DNA of 64,000 nucleotides, taken from assembly GCF_003574655.1 (NCBI RefSeq), contig NZ_QNUM01000012.1:1-64000 (forward strand), written 5' to 3'. The notes under the pieces are model-generated. The model saw only the letters and a program-made list of their open reading frames with translations, was not told the origin of the DNA and did not search any database. This document shows positions 10,990 to 20,066 of the stretch, in pieces; the stretch's first letter is position 1, and each line of letters begins with the position of its first letter. Source of the DNA: Cohaesibacter haloalkalitolerans (GTDB lineage Bacteria > Pseudomonadota > Alphaproteobacteria > Rhizobiales > Cohaesibacteraceae). Both the position numbers and the translations under genes were made by a program.

Positions 10990-11730
10990 ATGACTGATTC
11001 CCATTGGGGGCTCGCAGACAAGGCTATTGCCGTGTCTCAACCAGCCAAAAATCCCGATTCCTTTTTTGAAAACGTCGTCTCCCGTTTCAGATCTTTTGGT
11101 GCAGAACATATTCTCATCACGGGCCTTCCGCTGCCTGGCCGAGATCTGGGTAAGCTGGTGCTGTATCAACACTGGGGTGATTCCATCTTGTCCAGCGCGC
11201 ATCTTGCGCAGGTTCGCGGCAGCGATGCCTTGTTGCGCCGGATCGCCGTTCTTTCCAAGCCGACCTACTGGAACCTTGATGACAAGGACAACAGTTGGAT
11301 CCGGGAGTCTTCTCTTATCGGTCTTCTGCAGAGAAGCGGTTCCAGCCCCCGCTCCTATCGGTCTCTGATCGGCATTCACGTGCATCACTTCAATGTCATG
11401 CAGGTTGCCATTTGTGTGGCCGGGCAGGAGTTGAACGTGTCGGAAAGGGAACTGACCTCGCTGTCAACGACCATCCAGCATGAACTGGCCGAGATGCAGT
11501 CGGTTCATCCGATCCTTGCCAGCCGCCCGGGAGAGCTTTCGACGCGCGAGAAGCTCGTTCTGAGCATGACGGCTGAAGGCAAGACCGCAGGCGACATTGC
11601 CGAGGAGCTGCACATTTCCCAGAGGACCGTTCACGCTCATCTGCAGAACGCTTCGGAAAAAATGCAGGCTGCCAACAAGACGCAAACGGTAGTCGAAGCC
11701 ATGCGCTATGGACAAATTCAGCTGCGCTGA
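10990..11730 (+). CDS. LuxR-family transcriptional regulator
   Basis: 246 residues from the ATG at 10990; a TTG at 10948 would add 14 residues, and neither has a strong ribosome site. Residues ~20-170 resemble an autoinducer-binding domain, weakly: several Trp/Tyr expected in the acyl-homoserine-lactone pocket are present (..LYQHWGDS.., ..TYWNLDD..). The C-terminal 60 residues are a clear LuxR HTH: ..LSTREKLVLSMTAEGKTAGDIAEELHIS.. then QRTVHAHLQNASEKM. No luxI-type synthase is in the window, so it may be an orphan or respond to another ligand. It is divergent from mutAB and may regulate it. Confidence 0.8.
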   Translation: MTDSHWGLADKAIAVSQPAKNPDSFFENVVSRFRSFGAEHILITGLPLPGRDLGKLVLYQHWGDSILSSAHLAQVRGSDALLRRIAVLSKPTYWNLDDKDNSWIRESSLIGLLQRSGSSPRSYRSLIGIHVHHFNVMQVAICVAGQELNVSERELTSLSTTIQHELAEMQSVHPILASRPGELSTREKLVLSMTAEGKTAGDIAEELHISQRTVHAHLQNASEKMQAANKTQTVVEAMRYGQIQLR

Positions 11731-11814
11731 CAATCGCAGGTGACAGGAAGACACTCTTTTTCGGGCCGATTGACATCCAAACCAAAAAACGTCGGTGTGA
11801 AGAATTGTGGTAAT

Positions 11815-11834
11815 CGGAACAGTCTTTTGTTCCG
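11815..11834. repeat. 20-bp inverted repeat after the LuxR-type gene
   Basis: CGGAACA and TGTTCCG are exact reverse complements with a 6-base spacer. The geometry is close to the repeat upstream of the same gene, but the bases differ. It lies in the 290-base gap before the EF-hand gene and could be a regulator site. Confidence 0.3.
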
Positions 11835-12020
11835 TTTCAAATGAGCCAAAACAGCCACGGACAGAAACAATTGTAATCAATTGTAGCAAGCCTCGCTTTC
11901 GATACATTGGAATACTTTAAAAGTGGGGTTTAACAATCCTGTTTTGCGCTCACTCATGCTTGCCGTTCCCAGCGGGCTGATAAGCTGACCTCAGCTTTCA
12001 TTCCAAAGGGAGAAACCAGC

Positions 12021-12812
12021 ATGAGATTTGTTACCGCAGCAGCAGTCGTCGCCACACTGGCCCTGACGTCATCCGCCCTTGCCTTTGGCAACGGCTATGG
12101 CATGAGGCAGGGCTTTTGGGGGCAAGGTCAATCTGGCCAGAGCATGGGAGGCGGAGGACATGGCCGCTGGATGATGCAGCAACAGGCTGGTGCCACTACC
12201 CAAACAGGCGCTCAATTAGCCGCCCCCCGGCAGACGTGGGGGCCCGGTGGAGGACGTGGACGTGGCATGGGGCAAGGCATGGGGCAAGGTATTGGCTTGG
12301 GAATGGGGTTAGGCATGGCTCCGTCAACCACTCAGGGGGGACCTGCCGCAGAAGCCAGTCAGCCAGCAGCACAACCGGGCTTCGGACGCGGCAATCGCAC
12401 GGGTGACCCTGTCTTTGTCGGCAGTTGGGATGGTGACGAAGACGGTGTCGTGACCCTCAAGGAAGCACAGGAGCGCCGTGGCGACTATTTTGACTCGCTC
12501 GATGAAAACGAGGATGGGGTGATCGTGGCCGCCGAATTCACGGAATTCCTCAACAACACCCGGATGCCCCCGGCAGAAGCAACCAACGGCCAGCGTGGAC
12601 TGTTCGGCATGACCCTTGACTTCAATGATGCCAACCGGGACGGCAAGGTCGACCGGGAGGAATTCCTCGCCCAGACAGCGCGCTGGCTGAATGGCATGGA
12701 TCGCAATGGCGATGGCAAGGTCTCGAATGATGACTTCGGTCCCCGCCAAGCTCAGATGGGCCGGGGGATGGGCCGGGGGATGGGCACGCGCTGGATGCAA
12801 CAACAGAGCTGA
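12021..12812 (+). CDS. secreted Met/Gly-rich EF-hand calcium-binding protein
   Basis: 263 residues. AAAGGGAG lies just upstream of the ATG. A Sec signal peptide ends near residue 21 (..SSALA/F). Residues ~25-125 are low-complexity, rich in Gly, Met and Gln, with repeated GMGQGMGQG-like and GLGMGLGM units around 82-100. Four EF-hand loops follow: DGDEDGVVTLKE (~137), DENEDGVIVAAE (~161), DANRDGKVDREE (~203) and DRNGDGKVSNDD (~227). The C-terminal tail repeats MGRGMGRGMG. It is probably a periplasmic or secreted Ca2+-binding protein, and the Met-rich part might bind metals such as Cu. A terminator follows. No partner gene is evident. Confidence 0.8.
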   Translation: MRFVTAAAVVATLALTSSALAFGNGYGMRQGFWGQGQSGQSMGGGGHGRWMMQQQAGATTQTGAQLAAPRQTWGPGGGRGRGMGQGMGQGIGLGMGLGMAPSTTQGGPAAEASQPAAQPGFGRGNRTGDPVFVGSWDGDEDGVVTLKEAQERRGDYFDSLDENEDGVIVAAEFTEFLNNTRMPPAEATNGQRGLFGMTLDFNDANRDGKVDREEFLAQTARWLNGMDRNGDGKVSNDDFGPRQAQMGRGMGRGMGTRWMQQQS

Positions 12813-12915
12813 CCGCTCCACACAGATGGCATGGCCCGCACATGAGGACCCGATGCGGTTCTGTGCTGACAGACCAGAGAAAGTCCCAGCCTTCCCCAAG
12901 CCATTACCACATTAC

Positions 12916-12952
12916 AAAAAAGCCAGCGACGGCTTCGCTGGCTTTTGCTTTT
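12916..12952 (+). terminator. intrinsic terminator after the EF-hand gene
   Basis: An 11-bp stem AAAAGCCAGCG / CGCTGGCTTTT (12918-12928 with 12936-12946) with a 7-base loop continues into a T-rich run. The A-run on the left side makes it potentially bidirectional. Confidence 0.8.
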
Positions 12953-13058
12953 GATACGACAACAAAGGGAAACGCACTCTGCATGATCAACGGCTGCACA
13001 GAGCCAAATTGATCGCAATCACAGCATTCGAGGGTTAGCCTCCGTTCAGCCCCCCCTA

Positions 13059-13078
13059 GCGTCTTGCGTCTTGCGTCT
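13059..13078. repeat. short tandem repeat GCGTCTT x ~3
   Basis: Nearly three direct copies of the heptamer GCGTCTT in a 398-base gap that otherwise holds no gene (12813-13210). Confidence 0.6.
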
Positions 13079-13177
13079 CTGTTTCCTTGTCCGGTTTCCG
13101 GTTTGACCCCTAGAGCTTGTCGTTCATTTGCATTCACTTGACTTGCTCTATCTATTTGTTTGGGCGCGAATTCCTTT

Positions 13178-13201
13178 CGTTAAATCGTGGTCGATTTAAC
13201 G
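13178..13201. repeat. perfect 10-bp hairpin downstream of the DUF4332 gene
   Basis: CGTTAAATCG / CGATTTAACG with a 4-base loop, 10 bases past the stop of the minus-strand DUF4332 gene. There is no T-run, so it may be a processing or stability structure rather than a classic terminator. Confidence 0.5.
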
Positions 13202-13210
13202 GAACGCGCG

Positions 13211-13621
13211 CTAGTAGGTCATCATCGGAGGCAATTCCTTGGCCTGCGCCACCCAATCTTCCACATTGCTCTGAGCCGGAACCTGACGCACAAGCTTCTT
13301 CTCGGCGTTGGCATCCCGCATGGCGACGGTCAGGTTGGCTGCGTTACGGTTGCGCAGTTCCTTGACGGTATCGACACCAGCCGCTTCCAGAAGCTCGGAA
13401 TACTCCTCGCCGACGCCATTGATGCGCATCAGATCAGCCATATTGGCCCATTTCAGAATACGGGCATGATCGATACCCGTCTTTTCTTCCAGTTCCTTGC
13501 GGCCCGCAGGGTCCTTGGCTTTTTCGAGATAGCTTTTCGTATTGGTAATGCCAACCTCCTTGAGCTTTGCTGCATAGGTTGGTCCGATACCTTCAATTTT
13601 CGCGATTGGGTAAGAAGTCAT
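13211..13621 (-). CDS. DUF4332 helix-hairpin-helix protein
   Basis: 136 residues. The ATG at 13621 has GGAGG 6 bases upstream. Two helix-hairpin-helix-like units can be seen: ..IEGIGPTYAAKLKEVGITN.. (residues ~8-26) and ..INGVGEEYSELLEAAGVDT.. (~70-88). This is the DUF4332 arrangement. HhH units bind DNA or act as protein contacts; the function of this family is unknown. It is a single gene followed by a perfect hairpin. Confidence 0.75.
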   Translation of the reverse strand: MTSYPIAKIEGIGPTYAAKLKEVGITNTKSYLEKAKDPAGRKELEEKTGIDHARILKWANMADLMRINGVGEEYSELLEAAGVDTVKELRNRNAANLTVAMRDANAEKKLVRQVPAQSNVEDWVAQAKELPPMMTY

Positions 13622-13777
13622 GTTTTGCCTCCACATAATTCTTGTAAGTGATTGAGCCTTTGTCCCCCGACAAACGCGCACATAAATCCTGAAAAGATCG
13701 GTTGCGAGCATAGGGCATAACCACACACAATAGAGTGTAGTAAAAAGGCAATGTTCGCAACTATTGCTTTAATGCAG

Positions 13778-14179
13778 TCACAAGATCTGGCTAAGGGCCG
13801 GAACAGAATTGACCACATCATCCACAAGGCTCTCGTCTGCATTTTCTTTCGCAGCGGAAATGAGTTCTGTGGCAACGGTTTGAACTTCCCCCATGCTGAG
13901 GCCTTCGCTGGTCAACTGGTTGAGAGCAGCCATGGCACCGCCGATACCGCCCATGCCCCCCATTGCGCCCATCAGGCCACCGAGCAATCCGCCGCCACTG
14001 TTGCCGGCTTCAGCTGCCTGATCCATCAGTTTCTGTGCGCCCAGGGCATTCACCAGCATGTTCATCTTGTCTTCCGGTGCTTCCTTGGCCAGAAAATTGA
14101 GAATGATCTTGACGGCTGTCATGGCCAGATCCTCAGAAATGCCCGCTGCCGATGCAATCCGCGCAATGATTTGTTCCAT
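13778..14179 (-). CDS. small hypothetical protein with Gly/Met-rich centre
   Basis: 133 residues. The ATG at 14179 has GGGAGA 7 bases upstream. The N-terminal half (MEQIIARIASAAGISEDLA..) is helical and looks like DUF2267/YidB-type bundles. A ~25-residue Gly/Met stretch (..GGGLLGGLMGAMGGMGG..) links to a second helical region ending ..NSVPALSQIL. There is no signal peptide and no catalytic motif. It is a single gene; the resemblance to DUF2267 is an impression, not a firm assignment. Confidence 0.6.
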   Translation of the reverse strand: MEQIIARIASAAGISEDLAMTAVKIILNFLAKEAPEDKMNMLVNALGAQKLMDQAAEAGNSGGGLLGGLMGAMGGMGGIGGAMAALNQLTSEGLSMGEVQTVATELISAAKENADESLVDDVVNSVPALSQIL

Positions 14180-14554
14180 AATGGTCTCCCGAATAAAGCG
14201 TGTTGGCCTTGTAATGCGTTTGAATAGTGTCATAGCAGGCAAGAGCAGGAAAAAGCTATCCCGGATATCGCTGCCTTTGCCCCAGCCAGCATGACAGACT
14301 GAAAAGCTTCGATAATTGTCGCTATTTGAGCCTATCCGGTTGCAGCCTTTCGCCATCCAACGTAAAAAGAATCCAGAAGGCCGGATCCTGTTTGCGCAAG
14401 AGAATTATAGGTTTGCACATGAACCTTTGGTGAATGGAACCTTTGGTGAATGGATCCTGCCTTATCGGGGCGCGGCTATTGCAATTTGATCAATCCGTCC
14501 GGCTTTAGGCTGCCAAGCCTTGCCTGACGAGGGAAAACAGGATCCGGGGGCATC
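14180..14554. other. divergent intergenic region with a 16-bp tandem duplication
   Basis: 375 bases between divergent genes. No gene is seen. The unit GAACCTTTGGTGAATG occurs twice, head to tail, at 14421-14452. Confidence 0.5.
14421..14452. repeat. 16-bp perfect tandem duplication
   Basis: GAACCTTTGGTGAATG at 14421-14436 is repeated exactly at 14437-14452, about 100 bases ahead of the HerA-like gene. It could be a recent slippage event or paired regulator sites. Confidence 0.7.
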
Positions 14555-16144
14555 ATGTTACAAGACGGGAAAGTCTATCTCGGCACGTCTTTTCTGACCA
14601 ACAAAGACGGCACGCAGTCCAGTCAGGAGGAATATCTTGACCTTGCGCTGGCCAACCGGCATGGCCTGATCACCGGCGCAACCGGAACCGGCAAGACCGT
14701 TTCGCTGCAGATCCTGACGGAAGGCTTCTCCAATGCCGGGGTGCCGGTGTTCTGTGCCGACGTCAAAGGCGATCTTTCCGGTCTGGCGGCGGAAGGGGAG
14801 CCGAAGGACTTCCTGTTCAAACGCGCTGAACAGATCGGCCTTGGCGATGACTATTCCTTTGCCGCCGTGCCGACCATTTTCTGGGACCTGTTTGGCCAAC
14901 AGGGCCACCCGGTGCGCACAACGATCAGCGACATGGGACCGCTTCTGCTGTCGCGCCTGCTCGGGCTCAATGACACGCAGGAAGGCATTCTCAATATTGC
15001 CTTCAAGCTGGCCGATGACGAAGGACTGCTGCTGCTTGATCTCAAGGATCTGCGCGCCCTTCTGGTGAACATGGAAGAGCGGCGCAAGGAACTGTCCGCC
15101 GCCTATGGCAATATTTCCACCACCTCGATCGGCGCCATTCAGCGCGATCTGCTGGTACTCGAGCAGCAGGGCGCTGACCAGTTCTTCGGCGAGACCGCAC
15201 TCGATATCCTCGACATGATGCGCACCACCCGCGACGGACGCGGCGTTGTGTCCATTCTGGCCGCCGACAAACTGATGCAGTCCCCTCGCCTCTATGCCAC
15301 CTTCCTCTTGTGGCTGCTGTCGGAACTTTTCGAGGAACTGCCGGAAGTGGGCGACCGCGACAAGCCGCGGCTTGTCTTCTTCTTTGATGAGGCTCACCTG
15401 CTGTTCGAGGATGCCCCCAAGATCCTCGTGGACAAGGTGGAACAAGTCGTCAAGCTCATCCGCTCCAAGGGCGTGGGCGTCTATTTCGTCACGCAGAACC
15501 CGCTTGATGTCCCTGACGACGTGCTGTCCCAGTTGGGCAACCGGGTGCAACATGCCTTGCGCGCCTATACCCCAAGGGACCAGAAAGCCGTCAAGGTGGC
15601 CGCGGATACCTTCCGGCCCAATCCGGGGCTTGATACCCGTCAGGTCATCATGGAATTGGGGGTCGGCGAAGCGCTGGTCTCCACGCTGATGAAAAAAGGC
15701 GTGCCCTCTATGGTACAGCGGACACTCATCCGGCCGCCAAGCTCGCGCATCGGGCCGCTGTCGGTTGCCGAGCGCGAGGCCATCATCAACGAAAGCCCGC
15801 TCCTTGGTGTCTATGACAAGGTTGTCGACAGGGAGAGCGCTTATGAAGTGCTGCTCAAACGGGCAGAAGACAAGGCAATGCGGGAAGAGATGCAGCGCGA
15901 GGAAGAGGATCGCCAGCGCGAAGAAACCGGGCGCATGAAGAAGGGCCGTACCGGCTTCACCCTGCCCGACTTCGACCGCGATGACCGCCCGACCACCAAG
16001 GCACGGCGCAGCACCGGCGCACGCAGGTCGAACCGGCAGACAGTGGCAGAAGCGGCTCTCAAATCAGCAGCACGTTCCGTTGCCTCTTCGCTTGGACGAG
16101 CACTGGTTCGCGGCATTCTTGGCAGCCTTAAAAGCGGTCGCTAG
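14555..16144 (+). CDS. HerA-like helicase / DUF853 ATPase (YjgR type)
   Basis: 529 residues, the family length. Walker A is ..[13 protein letters not shown].. at about residue 40. Walker B is ..[12 protein letters not shown].. near residue 275, with ..[22 protein letters not shown].. as the sensor/arginine-finger region. The C-terminal ~100 residues are charged and probably disordered (Glu/Arg-rich, then Ala/Arg-rich). Proteins of this group are AAA+-like relatives of HerA/FtsK; their cell role is not settled. It is a single gene with no toxin or nuclease partner, so it is probably the housekeeping YjgR type rather than a defence HerA. Confidence 0.85.
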   Translation: MLQDGKVYLGTSFLTNKDGTQSSQEEYLDLALANRHGLITGATGTGKTVSLQILTEGFSNAGVPVFCADVKGDLSGLAAEGEPKDFLFKRAEQIGLGDDYSFAAVPTIFWDLFGQQGHPVRTTISDMGPLLLSRLLGLNDTQEGILNIAFKLADDEGLLLLDLKDLRALLVNMEERRKELSAAYGNISTTSIGAIQRDLLVLEQQGADQFFGETALDILDMMRTTRDGRGVVSILAADKLMQSPRLYATFLLWLLSELFEELPEVGDRDKPRLVFFFDEAHLLFEDAPKILVDKVEQVVKLIRSKGVGVYFVTQNPLDVPDDVLSQLGNRVQHALRAYTPRDQKAVKVAADTFRPNPGLDTRQVIMELGVGEALVSTLMKKGVPSMVQRTLIRPPSSRIGPLSVAEREAIINESPLLGVYDKVVDRESAYEVLLKRAEDKAMREEMQREEEDRQREETGRMKKGRTGFTLPDFDRDDRPTTKARRSTGARRSNRQTVAEAALKSAARSVASSLGRALVRGILGSLKSGR

Positions 16145-16356
16145 GAAGATTATTCTTTTGGCGCAAGTCTTCGTTAACCCCCACTTATGCAAAAGCTTGA
16201 ATTTTTAGTAGTTGCAAGGGATTGTTAGGGAAATTGGGCCATTCCTTGAGGAGTGGCCCATTTTGTACGTCCATGAGGACTAAGGGTCAAATGCAAGACT
16301 TGCAGGAGCGGACAACTGGGGGTTCGCAGACTGCACAACAAACAAGAAAAGAATAA

Positions 16357-17271
16357 GTGAGGCCAGCATTGTCGCGTCGCTTGATACCAGTCAAAAATCT
16401 GTCTGTCATGATCCTTGCCCCAAGACGCCACGACCGTCAGCTATGGGCAAACCTGCTCAAGAATTGTGACATCGAGCATCCGCTTTCCATGTCAGACATA
16501 GAACAGGCCACGTCGATCGTCGGCGCGGGCCAGATCGACGTCGTGTTCGTTGATGAGAGCTATGGCCCCCACGATATTGCCAACATCCTCATTCCCGCCC
16601 GTCAGATCGAGTTTTCCGGCGGACGTGGCGTGTGTCTCATTCTCTGCTCAAAGAAGGCCACCGCACAAGACGTGCTGAATGCACGCAAGCTCGGCTTTGC
16701 TTCGCTGGTGATCCTGCCAGCCTCGATTGATACCGTGCGCAAGCATCTGGAACTCGCCGCCCGCTATATCCCGCTTTCCGACGAAGAACTGGGATGGTCG
16801 AAACCGAAGATCAAGGCCTTGCAGGAAGAACGGGCGGAAGCCAAACGCCAGCTTGCCCAGTCGGCAACGGGTCAGAATGGCAACGGTACAGCGGGTCCGT
16901 CTGATCAGGACAGCGCCACCCCTTCCCGGTCTGCACCGACCACTGTAGTCGGCGACATCAATACGCCTGACCAGTCGACGGCCCAAAGCGATGAGCGTGG
17001 GCAACAACGTGCCACAAATCATCCATCCGGCGCAGGCACTGGTGTTGCGGCAGCCTCAGCTCAGAATGGCCCTTCTGCCGGCCGTTCATCTTCTGCAACA
17101 GGGATCCAGTCAGATCCCGGCTCGTTCGAACCACACAAGGCAAAGGGGCCAGAAACCCCGCTTCTGCGGCCCCGCAACAACCGCAATTCCGACATGGACA
17201 ATGACATGCCCTCCTTGATGGCTCCAGGGCGGTCCGGTCGCTCGGCAGAGGAAGAGGTCGTCTTCCTCTGA
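16357..17271 (+). CDS. degenerate receiver-domain protein with disordered tail
   Basis: 304 residues from a GTG at 16357; the start is uncertain. Residues ~15-150 look like a CheY receiver fold. One Asp stands at the expected phospho-site (..VVFVDESYGP..) and a Ser at the Thr/Ser switch (..LILCSKKAT..). The acidic pair at the first strand is missing (..VMILAPRRH..) and the switch Lys is replaced (..LVILPAS..), so phosphorylation is doubtful. Residues ~165-290 are low-complexity (Gln, Ser, Asn, Gly, Pro). The protein ends ..SAEEEVVFL, similar to the end of the protein at 23450-24337 (..GNCEIVWL). It may be a scaffold or localisation factor. Confidence 0.6.
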   Translation: MRPALSRRLIPVKNLSVMILAPRRHDRQLWANLLKNCDIEHPLSMSDIEQATSIVGAGQIDVVFVDESYGPHDIANILIPARQIEFSGGRGVCLILCSKKATAQDVLNARKLGFASLVILPASIDTVRKHLELAARYIPLSDEELGWSKPKIKALQEERAEAKRQLAQSATGQNGNGTAGPSDQDSATPSRSAPTTVVGDINTPDQSTAQSDERGQQRATNHPSGAGTGVAAASAQNGPSAGRSSSATGIQSDPGSFEPHKAKGPETPLLRPRNNRNSDMDNDMPSLMAPGRSGRSAEEEVVFL

Positions 17272-17463
17272 GCGCTTCCCGACTTGTTTCAACACCCCCG
17301 ATAGCGCCTGCCCCTTTCTCGACCAGTTAGGGGGGATCATATGTGAAAGTTCCCCGGCAAGGCTGGCGCCCCATGGCCGAAGCTGATAGCGTCTGGCTAT
17401 CAGCATGACGCATCGGCGCATGCTTCTTCCGATCCGACTCTTCCGATCCGACAAGGGTATTTC

Positions 17464-18855
17464 ATGACAAAGCTTGATTCTGTTCTGGCGCAAATTGACG
17501 CCAACTTCGACGATTCCCTCAAACGTCTTTTCACATTCGTTGGGTTCAAATCCGTTTCCACCGACCCCGCCTACAAGGACGAGTGCAAGAAAGCCGCCGA
17601 GTGGCTTGCCAATGAACTGAACGGGATCGGGATCGACGCAAAGGCGCACGAAACCATTGGCCATCCGATGGTCATGGGCCATGACAGCGACACCTCTGAA
17701 AAGCCCGGCCCGAACGTCCTGTTCTACGGTCACTATGACGTGCAGCCAGTCGATCCTGTGGAGCTGTGGGACGATGATCCCTTCACTGCCAAGATTTTCG
17801 AAAAAGACGGCGTGAAAATGATCTTCGGTCGCGGCTCTTCCGACGACAAGGGGCAGGTGCTGACCTTCGTTGAAGCATGCCGCGCCTACAAGGAAGTGCA
17901 TGGCGCGCTGCCGATCAATGTCTCCATTCTGGTGGAAGGCGAGGAAGAAAGCGCTTCGCCGAGTCTGTTGCCATTCCTCAACAAGCACAAGGAAGAGCTG
18001 TCCAAGGATCTGGCTCTGGTCTGCGACACCACCATGTGGGATGCAGATACTCCGGCGATCACCACCATGTTGCGCGGACTGATGGCACAGGAAGTCGTCA
18101 TCACGGCGGCCAATCGCGATCTGCACTCCGGTGCCTACGGCGGCCCGGCTGCCAACCCGGTGCGGATTCTGGCCAAGGTGCTGGCAGACATCCACGACGA
18201 CAACGGCCGCGTGACCATTCCGGGCTTTTATGACGGCGTCGAAGAGTTGACACCAGAGATGAAGGCCCAGTGGGATGCCCTGCCCTATGATGCGGAAGGC
18301 TTCCTTGCCGAGGTTGGCCTTTCTATCCCAGCCGGGGAAACCGGCTACAGCGTCTATGAGCAGCTCAACGCCCGTCCGACCTGCGAATTCAACGGCATCA
18401 TCGGCGGTTACACTGGCGAAGGCTTCAAGACCGTCATCGCGTCCAAGGCCTCTGCCAAGATCTCCTGCCGTCTGGTTGGCAAGCAGGATCCGGAAGCCAT
18501 CCGCGCCAACATGCAGGCCTTTATCCGGGCACGCGTCCCGGCTGACTGCATGGTTGAATTCATCGATCATGGTGACGCACCCGGCCACAGTCTGTCTCCC
18601 GACTTCCCGCCGCTCAAAAAAGGCGCTCAGGCGCTCAAGGACGAATGGGGCAAGGAAACCATTCTCTCCGGCATGGGTGGTTCCATTCCCATCGTTGGCG
18701 AATTCAAGGAAATCCTTGGCATGGATTCGATGATGATCGGTTACGCTCTGGAGAATGACAACATCCATTCGCCGAACGAGAAATACAATCTGGAGAGCTA
18801 CCACCGGGGCATCCGTTCCTGGGCACGCGTACTGGCCGCTCTCGCCGAGGAATAG
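17464..18855 (+). CDS. M20 family metallopeptidase (dipeptidase)
   Basis: 463 residues. It is a cytoplasmic zinc dipeptidase of the M20 (PepV/CNDP-like) group. The metal site motifs are complete: ..FYGHYDVQPVDP.. (His and Asp), ..GRGSSDDKGQ.. (bridging Asp), ..VEGEEESASP.. (catalytic Glu pair), ..LVCDTTMWD.. (Asp) and a C-terminal His (..NDNIHSPNEKY..). The dimerisation lid domain sits between residues ~200 and 330. It is followed by a strong terminator, so it is monocistronic. The substrate is most likely dipeptides or similar amides. Confidence 0.88.
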   Translation: MTKLDSVLAQIDANFDDSLKRLFTFVGFKSVSTDPAYKDECKKAAEWLANELNGIGIDAKAHETIGHPMVMGHDSDTSEKPGPNVLFYGHYDVQPVDPVELWDDDPFTAKIFEKDGVKMIFGRGSSDDKGQVLTFVEACRAYKEVHGALPINVSILVEGEEESASPSLLPFLNKHKEELSKDLALVCDTTMWDADTPAITTMLRGLMAQEVVITAANRDLHSGAYGGPAANPVRILAKVLADIHDDNGRVTIPGFYDGVEELTPEMKAQWDALPYDAEGFLAEVGLSIPAGETGYSVYEQLNARPTCEFNGIIGGYTGEGFKTVIASKASAKISCRLVGKQDPEAIRANMQAFIRARVPADCMVEFIDHGDAPGHSLSPDFPPLKKGAQALKDEWGKETILSGMGGSIPIVGEFKEILGMDSMMIGYALENDNIHSPNEKYNLESYHRGIRSWARVLAALAEE

Positions 18856-19325
18856 GCGATCATCATCGCCCGATATCTGACAGTTCGTCTGGCCGGATCC
18901 GCAAGAGTCCGGCCAGACGCTTTTTGTGCGGGAAGGACTGCCTGTCCTTCTATCCGGGCCATGCTCTTGCCTCACTTAGGCCCTTTTGTCGGTTCAGTAT
19001 TCTGCTTCGTTCAGGAGCAGGCCAGAGCGGGAAAGTTATCATCCTCGCAAGCGCCTGAGTGAAGATGTGTGAGCGTTTAAATGGCTGCTTTTAAGCTGGA
19101 AAACCCGACCAACGCTGCCTGTTAGACGATTTGGTCAAAGATATACACTTTTGCCACCATATCTTCGGTGTTAGGCTTCGCCGCAATTGGGAGGGGTGAA
19201 GGTTATTTGGAAGCACTGACTGGCCTTGCCATCCGAATCTGCTATGCATTCATCTTGTTGATCTGTCGATCATCTGTCGAGCGCGGTCAGCTGCGCTTGT
19301 TCCTCTGTCTACATCGGTTTATTTG
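18856..19325. other. intergenic region
   Basis: 470 bases. A terminator occupies 18886-18925. The rest is AT-richer sequence in which I see no gene or clear repeat; the lipoprotein promoter should lie here. Confidence 0.5.
18886..18925 (+). terminator. intrinsic terminator of the M20 peptidase gene
   Basis: A perfect 12-bp stem CGTCTGGCCGGA / TCCGGCCAGACG (18886-18897 with 18908-18919), a 10-base loop and a T-run directly after. Confidence 0.9.
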
Positions 19326-19919
19326 ATGCACACCAATTTGCTTAAGTCCGTTTTGCGTTTTCTTCCGGGTCTTGCCGTTCTCGCCACCGTTGCCGGATGC
19401 AGCGTTCCCATGGGGTCGATTGCAGATTCCAATGGCGCTCCACCGCCAAGAGCCGTTCTGGCCATCACTGACGCAGGCGTCAGCGGTCTGACACCCGAGA
19501 CGGGATACGGTCCGAAGGCCATCGGAGCAGCCTTGCCGGGTTTCACCATCGAGACCATCCAGACAGCGGGTGAAAACGACACGCAGTGGACCTATGCGGC
19601 CTTCCGTGACGGTTTGCAGATGGTGCAGATTTTCAAGGGAACCGATGGCAAGATCGGCGTGGTCCATGGCGTTGGTGATGCCGTGGCCGGACCGAATGGC
19701 GAACGACTGGGCATGACCTTTGCCCAAGTGCGCCTGCCACGCCGCGCCTGTCGGGTCGGCAAGAATCTCTGGCGAGGCATGGCCATCTGCAAGGCAGCCA
19801 ACACCGAGAAGGTTTCGCTCGTCTTTGCGATTTCCGAGTATCGTGGGCCGTTTGACCAGCTGCCTTCGCCCTCTGAACTGCAACAGGCAACACTGCAAAG
19901 AATTCTCTGGACGCCGTGA
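19326..19919 (+). CDS. DUF1131 family lipoprotein (RpoE-regulated lipoprotein, YfeY type)
   Basis: 197 residues from the ATG at 19326. A lipoprotein signal peptide ends at the lipobox LATVAGC, so the mature protein starts at a lipidated Cys near residue 25. The middle, ..ITDAGVSGLTPETGYGPKAIGAALPGF.. followed by ..DTQWTYAAFRDG.. and ..IFKGTDGKIGVVHGVG.., matches the pattern of the YfeY/DUF1131 group, whose E. coli member is controlled by sigma-E. The function is unknown. The large secreted protein at 20067 follows in the same direction 147 bases later. Confidence 0.7.
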   Translation: MHTNLLKSVLRFLPGLAVLATVAGCSVPMGSIADSNGAPPPRAVLAITDAGVSGLTPETGYGPKAIGAALPGFTIETIQTAGENDTQWTYAAFRDGLQMVQIFKGTDGKIGVVHGVGDAVAGPNGERLGMTFAQVRLPRRACRVGKNLWRGMAICKAANTEKVSLVFAISEYRGPFDQLPSPSELQQATLQRILWTP

Positions 19920-20066
19920 GCCGTTTCAAGTCATTGTTTTGTTGCCTGTAACGGGCAAACATGTCCAGGACCACATGACGATGCGCGAGTCTGCAGTTGT
20001 CATGAACCGGGGATGACCTTGAGGGTTCCCGCCTTCACTCTGTGATTTGTTAGAAGAGTATCCGAA

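Noticed and set aside
14555-16144. A HerA-type phage defence system
   Set aside because: No nuclease or Sir2-like partner is adjacent, and the protein has the length and features of the housekeeping YjgR/DUF853 group.
17110-18975. A 621-codon open frame on the minus strand opposite the M20 peptidase
   Set aside because: Antisense shadow of a gene with all metal ligands; no recognisable domain.
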